Below, piece after piece: positions 1 to 5,696 of a stretch of DNA of 11,569 nt. A program made the translations under genes and the position numbers. This DNA comes from Bacteroidales bacterium UBA3289 (GTDB lineage Bacteria > Bacteroidota > Bacteroidia > Bacteroidales > UBA932). The DNA is taken from assembly GCA_002361625.1 (NCBI GenBank), contig DETL01000031.1, forward strand, positions 33,113-44,681. Reading direction: 5' to 3'. Under the pieces are notes generated by a model, which was given only the letters and a program-made list of their open reading frames with translations, did no database searches and had not been told where the DNA came from. Numbering within the stretch: the stretch's first letter is position 1; the number at the start of each line of letters is the position of its first letter.

Positions 1-869
1 GCGTTCCCTCCGCAGGTGCGGTCGTAGGCGCATGTCCCGGGCATCACCCCGCACCAGCCGGCCAGGGTGGCGTCGAACAGGCCCACGAAACAGCGCCCGA
101 CATCGTTCCGGACCCAGTCGTCGAAGATATCGCACATGAACTGTCCGTACCCTTCCGAGGAGACGGACCAGGGCGCGAGCGAGGCCCCTTCCGTGGACGG
201 GTCCACAATGAAGCCGTCTTTCACGTGCTCCACCACCGGCATGAACTGCATGTACCGGCTGCCCAGCGCCTGGAGAAAGTGATAGACTTCGCGTCCGCGT
301 CCTTCCGAGACGTTGTTCACGGTGGACATCGTATTGAATTCCACGCCATATTCCCGGAGGAGGGACAACCCCCGCAGCACCTTGTCAAAGGTGGCCCTGC
401 CCCCTTTGTCCTTCCGGTACCGGTCGTGGATGTCCCGCGGGCCGTCGATGGAAATCCCTACGAGAAAGTTGTTGTTGCTCAGGAATTTGGCCCATTCCGC
501 CGAAAGTAGTGTCCCGTTGGTCTGGAGCGTGTTGACGACTTTTTTCCCGCCTGCATACCGCTTCTCCAGTTCGACGGCCTTCCGGTAGAAGGGGAGGCCC
601 ATCACGAGCGGTTCGCCGCCGTGCCAGTTGAAGGTGACTTCGGGGACGTCGTTCGCGGCGATGTATTCCCGGATCACCGTCTCCAGCATGGCCTCGCTCA
701 TCCGGGGCTCCCGGCCGCCGTAGATCTCCGCTTTGTCCAGATAATAACAGTAGGCGCAGTCCAGGTTGCACAGCGACCCGGCCGGCTTGAGCATGATGTT
801 GAAGGCCGCCGGCCCGGTGATCCGGACCGCGTCCTCCAGCAGGAGCATGTTCTGGAAAGGATGGGCCAT
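1..869 (-). CDS. Anaerobic sulfatase-maturating enzyme-type radical SAM/SPASM protein, partial (C-terminus beyond left edge)
   Basis: The visible 289 codons run without a stop to the left edge. The radical SAM [4Fe-4S] motif CxxxCxxC is C34, C38 and C41, inside the typical block from KPAGSLCN to CAYCYYLDK. NWHGGEP (81-87), QTNGT (116-120) and ISIDGP (139-144) match the family core. The pair C280-x5-C286 fits the first cysteines of the SPASM auxiliary-cluster domain; the rest of that domain is outside the window. The family converts a sulfatase active-site Cys or Ser to formylglycine without oxygen, and acts in the cytoplasm. The ATG at 869 is the first good start and leaves 16 bases after the upstream YiiX-like gene, so the two are probably cotranscribed. 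No sulfatase is visible here. Another SPASM peptide-modifying role cannot be excluded, but the N-terminal block is very typical of sulfatase maturases. Confidence 0.85.
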   Translation of the reverse strand, partial: MAHPFQNMLLLEDAVRITGPAAFNIMLKPAGSLCNLDCAYCYYLDKAEIYGGREPRMSEAMLETVIREYIAANDVPEVTFNWHGGEPLVMGLPFYRKAVELEKRYAGGKKVVNTLQTNGTLLSAEWAKFLSNNNFLVGISIDGPRDIHDRYRKDKGGRATFDKVLRGLSLLREYGVEFNTMSTVNNVSEGRGREVYHFLQALGSRYMQFMPVVEHVKDGFIVDPSTEGASLAPWSVSSEGYGQFMCDIFDDWVRNDVGRCFVGLFDATLAGWCGVMPGTCAYDRTCGGN

Positions 870-885
870 CGGTTCTGGAACGGGG

Positions 886-1536
886 TCAGAGACCCTTTGG
901 CCGCCAAGGTGTCCAGCGGACGGGAATGTCCATCAGCTGCGGGTCGCGGGAAAGGTCGTTGGGGTTGGTGCCGGGTGCGCCTTCAGGAACTGGAAGGCCC
1001 ATGGCAGCGTAATGGCGGACCCAATAAGGGAGGATTTCTCCGTCGGGTCCTTTGAAAGTCATGGGAATCGCGGAGAAAACGGGTGCGCCGGCGGAATCCC
1101 GGAAACATTCATATATCAGTTCGCTGCAGTAAAGGGTGCTGTCACCGGGGGCGAAAGCGAAATCGTAGGAGCGGCCGGCCAGGGCCCGCGCCCGGCGGAG
1201 GACGTCCCGGGTGTCAATGTCCCTGCGGAGGCGGCGGACGGTGACCCTCGGCCTTCCCTCCGCATCCCGGGCCGATTCCTTCAGGAATTGGCGAAGGGGC
1301 GTACGGACGACGCCGCCCTGGGGAGTCGCTTCCCAAACTCCGCCCATCCAGCTTCCGTCCAGGATTCCCACATGCGAGTAATTCCCGGATGTGGCGGTTT
1401 CGATGGCCTCGCTCATTCCGCCTTCGGACACCTGGAAAAGAAGATCCCCGGCCCGGAGGGAACAGGGACGGTGCAGGAGGGCGGCCGCAGCGGCGGCCAG
1501 CGCAAGAACGGCAAGGATGAAGACAGGACGTCGCAT
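886..1536 (-). CDS. YiiX/YebB-like permuted papain-fold (NlpC/P60 superfamily, C92-type) protein
   Basis: The protein has 216 residues, a usual size for this family of circularly permuted papain-like cysteine hydrolases. Residues 1-24 form a hydrophobic, alanine-rich export signal or membrane anchor. C25 follows, but HRPC is a poor lipobox, so a lipoprotein is unlikely. The permuted active site is visible: His55 in YSHVGIL, Glu69 in VWEATPQGGV and Cys137 in YCSELIYECF. The entry motif GDLLF (30-34) is also typical. Family members are thought to cleave amide or peptide bonds, or lipid-linked bonds, in the envelope; the substrate is not known here. The gene lies 16 bases before the radical SAM gene and 7 bases after a hairpin that follows tRNA-Glu. 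I see no promoter of its own, so it may be read through from the tRNA promoter. The fold assignment is firm; the function is open. Confidence 0.8.
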   Translation of the reverse strand: MRRPVFILAVLALAAAAAALLHRPCSLRAGDLLFQVSEGGMSEAIETATSGNYSHVGILDGSWMGGVWEATPQGGVVRTPLRQFLKESARDAEGRPRVTVRRLRRDIDTRDVLRRARALAGRSYDFAFAPGDSTLYCSELIYECFRDSAGAPVFSAIPMTFKGPDGEILPYWVRHYAAMGLPVPEGAPGTNPNDLSRDPQLMDIPVRWTPWRPKGL

Positions 1537-1537
1537 A

Positions 1538-1563
1538 AACAGAAAACGCCGCAGTCTGCGGCG
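1538..1563 (-). terminator. Intrinsic terminator-like hairpin after tRNA-Glu
   Basis: On the minus strand, CGCCGCA (1563-1557) pairs perfectly with TGCGGCG (1553-1547) around a three-base loop, and is followed at once by TTTTCTGTTT. This is a compact G+C-rich stem with a T-tract, placed 3 bases beyond the encoded CCA end of the tRNA. It probably ends the tRNA transcript. Because the next gene starts only 7 bases beyond the T-tract region, it may be leaky and act as an attenuator. Confidence 0.75.
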
Positions 1564-1566
1564 CCT

Positions 1567-1641
1567 TGGTACTGGGTAGGAGAATCGAACTCCTATTGCG
1601 AGATTGAGAATCTCGAGTACTAACCGTTATACGAACCCAGC
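1567..1641 (-). tRNA. tRNA-Glu (anticodon CTC), with encoded CCA
   Basis: Read on the minus strand, the sequence folds as a full cloverleaf of 72 bases plus CCA. The acceptor GCTGGGT pairs with ACCCAGT (first pair G-U). The D arm is GTA/TAC around TAACGGTTAG. The anticodon stem CGAGA/TCTCG encloses the loop TTCTCAA, which places CTC at positions 34-36. The variable region is four bases. The T stem AGGAG/CTCCT encloses TTCGATT. The discriminator is A, and CCA is encoded at 1569-1567. Anticodon CTC reads the GAG glutamate codon, the codon a G+C-rich genome favours. A promoter lies just upstream at 1653-1682. Confidence 0.95.
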
Positions 1642-1652
1642 GGTTGGGAGTA

Positions 1653-1682
1653 CAAAGGTACTGCTTTTTTCCGGAATTCCAA
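1653..1682 (-). promoter_or_regulatory. Bacteroidota-type promoter for tRNA-Glu
   Basis: On the minus strand, TACCTTTG (1660-1653) matches the -7 consensus TAnnTTTG. TTG (1682-1680, within TTTGGAA) lies 19 bases upstream as the -33 element. The predicted start is a few bases before the mature tRNA end at 1641. The promoter occupies the space between the stop of the DUF486 gene and the tRNA. Confidence 0.75.
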
Positions 1683-1686
1683 ATTT

Positions 1687-2064
1687 TTATTTCAAAAACA
1701 CGAAAAAAACGGCCATGACCAGGCAGATGAAGGCGGCGATATGGTTCCACTGGATAGGCTGCCCCTTGAACAGGAAGGTCACGATGACCGTGAAGATGGT
1801 CAGGGAGATGACTTCCTGGATGACCTTGAGCTGCATCAGGTTGAAGGGCCCGCCATTGCCCTGGAAGCCGATCCGGTTCGCCGGGACGGTGAGGCAGTAT
1901 TCGAAGAAGGCGATGCCCCAGGAAAACAGGATGATGAGGATGAGCGGCCAGCCCGTGGAGATTTTCATCTCCTGGAGCTTGAGATGCCCGTACCACGCGA
2001 ACGTCATGAAAACGTTCGAAAACACGAGCATGATGACAGTCCAGATGCCTTGCTGCATAATCAT
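1687..2064 (-). CDS. DUF486 family small membrane protein (drug/metabolite transporter superfamily fold)
   Basis: The protein has 125 residues and four predicted membrane segments at about 8-26, 40-58, 82-99 and 107-124, the size and layout of four-helix DUF486/DMT-type proteins. The family block SNVFMTFAWYGHLK (16-29), with its conserved Trp-Tyr-Gly-His-Leu-Lys, and the FFEY and MQLK motifs make the family clear. The substrate and physiological role are not established for this family, so I give no function. ATG codons occur at residues 1 and 3; either could be the start. The predicted transcript begins only about 10 bases upstream, which makes the leader very short. The gene is divergent from glmM, and their promoters overlap in the 50-base gap. 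Confidence 0.85.
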   Translation of the reverse strand: MIMQQGIWTVIMLVFSNVFMTFAWYGHLKLQEMKISTGWPLILIILFSWGIAFFEYCLTVPANRIGFQGNGGPFNLMQLKVIQEVISLTIFTVIVTFLFKGQPIQWNHIAAFICLVMAVFFVFLK

Positions 2065-2066
2065 TT

Positions 2067-2097
2067 TTGGATTTGGGGCGCAAAATTAATACTTTTG
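2067..2097 (+). promoter_or_regulatory. Promoter for glmM and the DUF1343 gene
   Basis: TACTTTTG (2090-2097) matches TAnnTTTG. TTG (2067-2069) lies 20 bases upstream. The predicted transcript starts near 2103, giving a leader of about 12 bases before the ATG at 2115. The element overlaps the opposing promoter of the DUF486 gene. Confidence 0.75.
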
Positions 2098-2110
2098 CAG
2101 GATAAAACAA
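2081..2110 (-). promoter_or_regulatory. Promoter for the DUF486 gene
   Basis: On the minus strand, TAATTTTG (2088-2081) matches TAnnTTTG. TTG (2110-2108) lies 19 bases upstream. Its -7 element is one base away from the -7 element of the glmM promoter, which points the other way. Confidence 0.65.
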
Positions 2111-2114
2111 TCGT

Positions 2115-3527
2115 ATGACACTCATTAAATCCATATCCGGCATCCGCGGCACCATCGGTGGCGCACCGGGCAACGCCCTCACCCCTGTTGACATCGTCAA
2201 ATTCACGGCCGCTTATGCCGCCACCCTTCCGCAGCGGAAACCGAACCCCAACGGAACCCGCTACAAGGTCGTCGTCGGAAAGGATGCCCGCCTGTCCGGC
2301 GACATGGTGGAGCAGCTCGTCGTGGGCACTCTCGTGGGCTGCGGCATCGACGTCGTCAAATGCGGCTTTGCCTCCACCCCGACCACCGAGATGGCCGTCC
2401 TCTTTGCGGAGGCCGACGGCGGCATCATCCTGACCGCCAGTCACAATCCGCGACAGTGGAACGCCCTGAAGCTCCTCAACGACAAGGGTGAATTCCTCAC
2501 CGCCACCGAAGGACAGGCCGTGCTGGACCTGGCCGCGGCGGAGGACTTCTCCTTTGCCGAGGTCGATGATCTGGGAAGCATCGAAGAAGAGGATTTCACG
2601 GACAAGCACCTGGACGCCGTCCTGGCGCTTCCGGCCGTGGATGTGGAAGCCGTGAAGGCCGCCCACTTCACCGTAGTGGTGGATGCGGTCAATTCCGTGG
2701 GCGGGATCATCATGCCGCGCCTGCTGGAGCGGCTGGGCGTGAAGTGCATCGGCCTGAACTGCAACCCCACGGGCGAATTCGCCCACAATCCGGAGCCCCT
2801 TCCTGCGAACCTCGTGGACCTGTGCCAGACGGTCGTCCGGGAAAAGGCGGACCTGGGTGTCAGCGTGGACCCGGACGTGGACCGGCTCGCCTTCATCTGC
2901 GAGAACGGGGAACCGTTCGTGGAAGAGTACACCCTCGTGAGTGTCGCCGACTACCTCTGCGGCCTGGCCGAGAAAGAGGGGAAACCCATCGCCACCGTCT
3001 CCAACCTCTCCTCCACCCGGGCCCTCCGCGATGTAACGGAGGCCCATGGCGGGACCTATTACGCTTCGGCCGTCGGTGAAGTCAACGTGACCACCCTGAT
3101 GCACGAAGTGGGGGCCCTCATCGGCGGCGAAGGTAACGGAGGCGTCATCTATCCGGCCATCCACGCCGGTCGTGACGCGATGGTGGGCGTCGCCCTCTTC
3201 CTGTCGAACCTGGCCCATAAGAAGCTGACGGTCAGCGAGCTCAAGAAGACCTATCCGCAGTATTCCATCGCCAAGAACAAGATCCAGCTCAGCGACCCGG
3301 CCCTCATCGACCGGATCCTTTCCGAGCTCAAGAAGATCTATGCCGACGAGAACATCAACGACATCGACGGCGTCAAGATCATCTTCGAGGCCAAGAAGCA
3401 GTGGGTCCACCTGCGCAAGTCCAACACCGAACCCATCATCCGCATCTATGCCGAGGCACCTACGATGGAGGAGGCCGAAGCCCTCGCCCAAGAGGTGATT
3501 ACCGTGGCACAGCGCATCATCGGATAA
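2115..3527 (+). CDS. glmM: Phosphoglucosamine mutase (alpha-D-phosphohexomutase family)
   Basis: GlmM converts glucosamine-6-phosphate to glucosamine-1-phosphate in the cytoplasm, the step before UDP-GlcNAc synthesis for peptidoglycan and other envelope polymers. The 470-residue length is normal for the phosphohexomutase family. All four functional loops are present in order: the phosphoserine loop TASHNP with Ser109, the metal loop DPDVDR with Asp252, Asp254 and Asp256, the sugar loop GEGNGG (Glu339, Asn341), and the C-terminal phosphate loop RKSNTEP (434-440). The last has Asn where many families have Gly; I associate this form with Bacteroidota GlmM. The N-terminal SISGIRG block is also typical. 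The ATG follows a clear promoter by 18 bases. The stop codon overlaps the start of the DUF1343 gene (TAATG). A phosphomannomutase or phosphoglucomutase role is the main alternative. Confidence 0.85.
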   Translation: MTLIKSISGIRGTIGGAPGNALTPVDIVKFTAAYAATLPQRKPNPNGTRYKVVVGKDARLSGDMVEQLVVGTLVGCGIDVVKCGFASTPTTEMAVLFAEADGGIILTASHNPRQWNALKLLNDKGEFLTATEGQAVLDLAAAEDFSFAEVDDLGSIEEEDFTDKHLDAVLALPAVDVEAVKAAHFTVVVDAVNSVGGIIMPRLLERLGVKCIGLNCNPTGEFAHNPEPLPANLVDLCQTVVREKADLGVSVDPDVDRLAFICENGEPFVEEYTLVSVADYLCGLAEKEGKPIATVSNLSSTRALRDVTEAHGGTYYASAVGEVNVTTLMHEVGALIGGEGNGGVIYPAIHAGRDAMVGVALFLSNLAHKKLTVSELKKTYPQYSIAKNKIQLSDPALIDRILSELKKIYADENINDIDGVKIIFEAKKQWVHLRKSNTEPIIRIYAEAPTMEEAEALAQEVITVAQRIIG

Positions 3528-4594
3528 TGTTCTCCTTCCGCACGACCCCCCTCGAAGACCAGCTGGACCGTACCCTGCACGAAGGCAAGGTCGGCTGTTT
3601 CTGTACCCAGAATTGCTGGGACACGGCCCGGACCCGCTGGATGTACGACATTTTCCGCGACCGGGGCAACCTGGAAGTGGTCTTCTCGCCCCGCGATGCC
3701 GAGCTGACGCCGGGGACGAACCACATCGACTTTGACCTGGAACGCCTCCAGGGCCTGAACGCCGTCGTCGTGGAGATCCAGGACGTGGGCGTCCGCTATT
3801 TTAATTATACGAAGGACGTGATGCGCCTGATGGAGATGCTCACCCTGCTGGGGGAGGACGCTCCGTCGCTGTACGTCGTGGACCACATCAACCCTTCCGG
3901 CCGCGTGGTGGAAGGCACCATCCCTTCCGTGGTGGGTGAAATGTTCGTTCCGAAGGTGGCGCATCGGCATGGACTCACGCTCGGGGAACTCGTGAACCTG
4001 TACGCTTCCGAGATCGGCGCGAAGTTCCCCATCCACATCATCTCGGCCCGGGCGACGGATTCCAACCGGCAGCTCCTGCCGTGGACCATCGCACCGGCGT
4101 CGGACATCCCGGGCCTGTTCAGCTCCTACCTGTACAGCGGCGGCGGCCTGTGGAACAACACGTCCGTTACCCCGGGCATCGGCACGGCGCGTCCCTATGA
4201 ATATATCGGCGCTCCGTTCGTGCGTCCCGGCCTGCCCGTGGACCTTCCCGTCGTGGAAGGGGCGCTGATGCGTCCGTGCTCGTTCACCCCGGCGGCCGGC
4301 AAGTATGCCGGCGAGCGCTGCCAGGGCTTCCAGATCATGCTTTCTCCGGGCGAAGACTACCATAGCCTCATGCACACCCTCCGCCTCATGCGCTGGTTCA
4401 CGGAGCATTACTCGGCCTTCGAGTTCGAGGATGCCTTCTGGACCAAGCTGGCGGACCCGGTGCTGGAGGAATATCTCCGCGGCCGCATCCCCTTCGACGT
4501 CGCCCGGGAGCACATCAAGCTGGAAGAGCAGAAGTGGATCCGCAAGGCCAAGCGCTATCTTCTGTACGATGACCAGCCGTATCGCATGAAATAA
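3527..4594 (+). CDS. DUF1343 (NamZ/GH171-like) protein, atypical cytoplasmic form
   Basis: The protein has 355 residues. Family DUF1343 includes NamZ, an exo-beta-N-acetylmuramidase of cell-wall recycling. Matching blocks are VEIQDVGVRYFNYT (82-95), VVDHINPSGRVVEG (117-130), HRHGLTLGEL (147-156), GIGTARPYEYIGAPF (217-231), and a C-terminal stretch ending in RYLLY (343-347). Two features are unusual. There is no signal peptide, so it should stay in the cytoplasm. The N-terminal domain is short and, where NamZ-type proteins have Gly-Pro-Glu-His-Gly in the proposed active-site cleft, it reads S-P-R-D-A (54-58). Activity may therefore be altered or lost. The ATG at 3527 shares its A with the glmM stop, implying translational coupling; in-frame codons further upstream lie inside glmM in another frame. 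Family membership is well supported; the reaction is not. Confidence 0.75.
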   Translation: MFSFRTTPLEDQLDRTLHEGKVGCFCTQNCWDTARTRWMYDIFRDRGNLEVVFSPRDAELTPGTNHIDFDLERLQGLNAVVVEIQDVGVRYFNYTKDVMRLMEMLTLLGEDAPSLYVVDHINPSGRVVEGTIPSVVGEMFVPKVAHRHGLTLGELVNLYASEIGAKFPIHIISARATDSNRQLLPWTIAPASDIPGLFSSYLYSGGGLWNNTSVTPGIGTARPYEYIGAPFVRPGLPVDLPVVEGALMRPCSFTPAAGKYAGERCQGFQIMLSPGEDYHSLMHTLRLMRWFTEHYSAFEFEDAFWTKLADPVLEEYLRGRIPFDVAREHIKLEEQKWIRKAKRYLLYDDQPYRMK

Positions 4595-4595
4595 T

Positions 4596-4626
4596 TTGGA
4601 TTTATCGCAAAAGATTTCTACCTTTG
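4596..4626 (+). promoter_or_regulatory. Promoter for the L31 gene
   Basis: TACCTTTG (4619-4626) matches TAnnTTTG, with TTG (4596-4598) 20 bases upstream. The -33 element begins two bases after the stop codon of the DUF1343 gene. The predicted start near 4632 gives a leader of about 32 bases, which holds two perfect palindromes. It shares TTTGGATTT and CGCAAAA with the glmM promoter. Confidence 0.8.
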
Positions 4627-4633
4627 CGGTCCA

Positions 4634-4649
4634 AAATTGTATACAATTT
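4634..4649. promoter_or_regulatory. 16-bp perfect palindrome in the L31 leader (candidate operator)
   Basis: AAATTGTATACAATTT reads the same on both strands over 16 bases. It begins about two bases after the predicted transcription start of the L31 gene, a usual place for a repressor operator. As RNA it could form a 6-bp A-U-rich hairpin with loop UAUA. The regulator is unknown. Zinc-responsive Zur is one candidate, because zinc-free L31 paralogues are often under Zur in other bacteria. Confidence 0.5.
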
Positions 4650-4652
4650 AAG

Positions 4653-4664
4653 TTTTACGTAAAA
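4653..4664. repeat. 12-bp perfect palindrome overlapping the L31 start codon
   Basis: TTTTACGTAAAA ends on the A of the L31 start codon, 3 bases after the 16-bp palindrome. It could be a second half of a regulatory site or simply an A/T-rich initiation region. Confidence 0.4.
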
Positions 4665-4915
4665 TGAAGAAAGGAATCCATCCCGAAACCTACCGTCTTG
4701 TAGCTTTCAAGGATATGTCGAATGACACCATCTTCGTCACCCGTAGCTGCGCCCCTTCCAAGGAGACCATCGAGGTCGAAGGCGTTACCTACCCGCTGGT
4801 GAAGCTGGAGATTTCCAACACTTCCCACCCGTTCTACACGGGCAAGGTGAAGCTCGTTGACACCGCCGGTCGCGTCGATATGTTCTACCAGAGATACAAG
4901 AACCGCAAGAAGTAA
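4664..4915 (+). CDS. rpmE2: 50S ribosomal protein L31 type B
   Basis: This is an 83-residue ribosomal protein of the large subunit. It opens with MKKGIHPETYR, and has FKDMSNDTIF (15-24), SCAPSKETIEV (28-38), SNTSHPFYTGK (51-61) and GRVDMFYQRYKNRKK at the end, the type B pattern. It lacks the CxxC pairs that hold zinc in type A L31; only one cysteine (C29) is present. L31 bridges the two ribosomal subunits. The gene stands alone, with a strong promoter, an A/T-rich leader bearing two palindromes, and a hairpin terminator 23 bases after the stop. In bacteria with both L31 types, this form replaces the zinc-binding one under zinc limitation; whether a type A copy exists in this genome cannot be seen. 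Confidence 0.93.
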   Translation: MKKGIHPETYRLVAFKDMSNDTIFVTRSCAPSKETIEVEGVTYPLVKLEISNTSHPFYTGKVKLVDTAGRVDMFYQRYKNRKK

Positions 4916-4938
4916 GTTCTTTCGGATCAAAAGGTTAC

Positions 4939-4975
4939 AAGAAGTCCCGCTCGATAGAACGGGACTTCTTCGTTT
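4939..4975. terminator. Intrinsic terminator between L31 and the convergent AlkZ-related gene
   Basis: AAGAAGTCCCG (4939-4949) pairs perfectly over 11 bases with CGGGACTTCTT (4960-4970), around a 10-base loop. On the plus strand it is followed by CGTTTCT, serving L31. On the minus strand it is followed by GTAACCTTTT, so it may also end the convergent operon, whose last stop codon is at 4976. Confidence 0.8.
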
Positions 4976-5692
4976 CTATCCCAGCATCTTCAGGATCTGC
5001 TTTTCCGTCGCCTCGGGAGCGATTTCCCGGACATGGGTCACCAGGCGCTCCAGCGACTCGGCAGGGGAGTGGCCGACCTCCAGCGTCCGCGGCTCGCCGA
5101 AAGGGAATCCTCCCGGTCCGGGGATGGCATCGATGCAGAATAATGATTCCGGCGAGCAGAAAGACGACACTTGCCAACCGTTGTAGTGCAGGTCCGGACC
5201 CCGATAGACGCGGGTGATGTCGCCGGTGACGACGCGGCACTGCATCTGGAGGCGGGTCATGAGGGCGTCGGCCGCGCTCTTCTTGACATCCAGCAGTTTG
5301 CGGATGTCCCGGATGGAGATGCTGCCTTGCCCTTCCATCAGCGCCAGGACGCGCTGCTGTTCTTCCGTGGGCGCGTACTTGGGCAGGCTCCGCCGATAAT
5401 TCATCAATTCGGCATACCACTGCACCGTGGCAAATGCCGCCTTCCCGCCCCAGAGGAACTTCCCGTAGGCGATGTCGCCGCTTTGGACGGAGAAGATCTT
5501 CCAGTCCCAGGGACCCAGTAAACCGTCCTCCCCGTCGAACCAGAACTCCCGCGGGGTACGTTCTTCGATGGAGTACCCGGGAATGGGATTCTCAAAAAAA
5601 GGGACGATGCCCAGCTCCTCGATGGTGCCGTACATCGTCTCGGGGGATGTGACTGTCAGGGAGTTCCCTGTCTTGGGTACGAAGATGGACAT
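4976..5692 (-). CDS. AlkZ-related protein with a probable winged-helix domain, function unknown
   Basis: The protein has 238 residues, no signal peptide and no membrane segment. The N-terminal part reads IEELGIVPFFENPIPGYSIEE (24-44), then LGPWDWK (59-65), a tryptophan-rich motif, then YGKF (76-79) and WYAELMNYRRS (92-102). This resembles proteins annotated as AlkZ-related, distant relatives of the YcaQ/AlkZ DNA-crosslink glycosylases. Residues 109-155 look like a winged helix-turn-helix (EEQQRVLALM, then ISIRDIRKLLDV and the helix DALMTRLQMQ). I do not see the glycosylase's catalytic pattern, so an enzyme activity is not claimed. The start at 5692 lies 4 bases after the stop of the secreted-protein gene, so they are probably cotranscribed. 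A later start at Met20, where many relatives begin, is possible. Confidence 0.55.
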   Translation of the reverse strand: MSIFVPKTGNSLTVTSPETMYGTIEELGIVPFFENPIPGYSIEERTPREFWFDGEDGLLGPWDWKIFSVQSGDIAYGKFLWGGKAAFATVQWYAELMNYRRSLPKYAPTEEQQRVLALMEGQGSISIRDIRKLLDVKKSAADALMTRLQMQCRVVTGDITRVYRGPDLHYNGWQVSSFCSPESLFCIDAIPGPGGFPFGEPRTLEVGHSPAESLERLVTHVREIAPEATEKQILKMLG

Positions 5693-5696
5693 GCCG

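Noticed and set aside
886..1536. The YiiX-like protein as a target of the neighbouring maturase
   Set aside because: The sulfatase modification motif (Cys or Ser, then x-Pro-x-Arg or a close variant) is not present; its active-site segment reads CSELI.
1214..2206. A 330-codon minus-strand frame covering tRNA-Glu and parts of two genes
   Set aside because: It crosses the tRNA, the terminator, the tRNA promoter and the DUF486 gene in the wrong frame, so it cannot be real.
2061..3491. A 476-codon open frame on the minus strand opposite glmM
   Set aside because: GlmM on the other strand has every catalytic motif. This frame has no recognisable domain and overlaps the promoter region.
3401..3526. 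An upstream start for the DUF1343 protein at 3401
   Set aside because: These 42 codons are an out-of-frame reading of glmM with no family similarity. The ATG at 3527, overlapping the glmM stop, fits the family and the operon layout.
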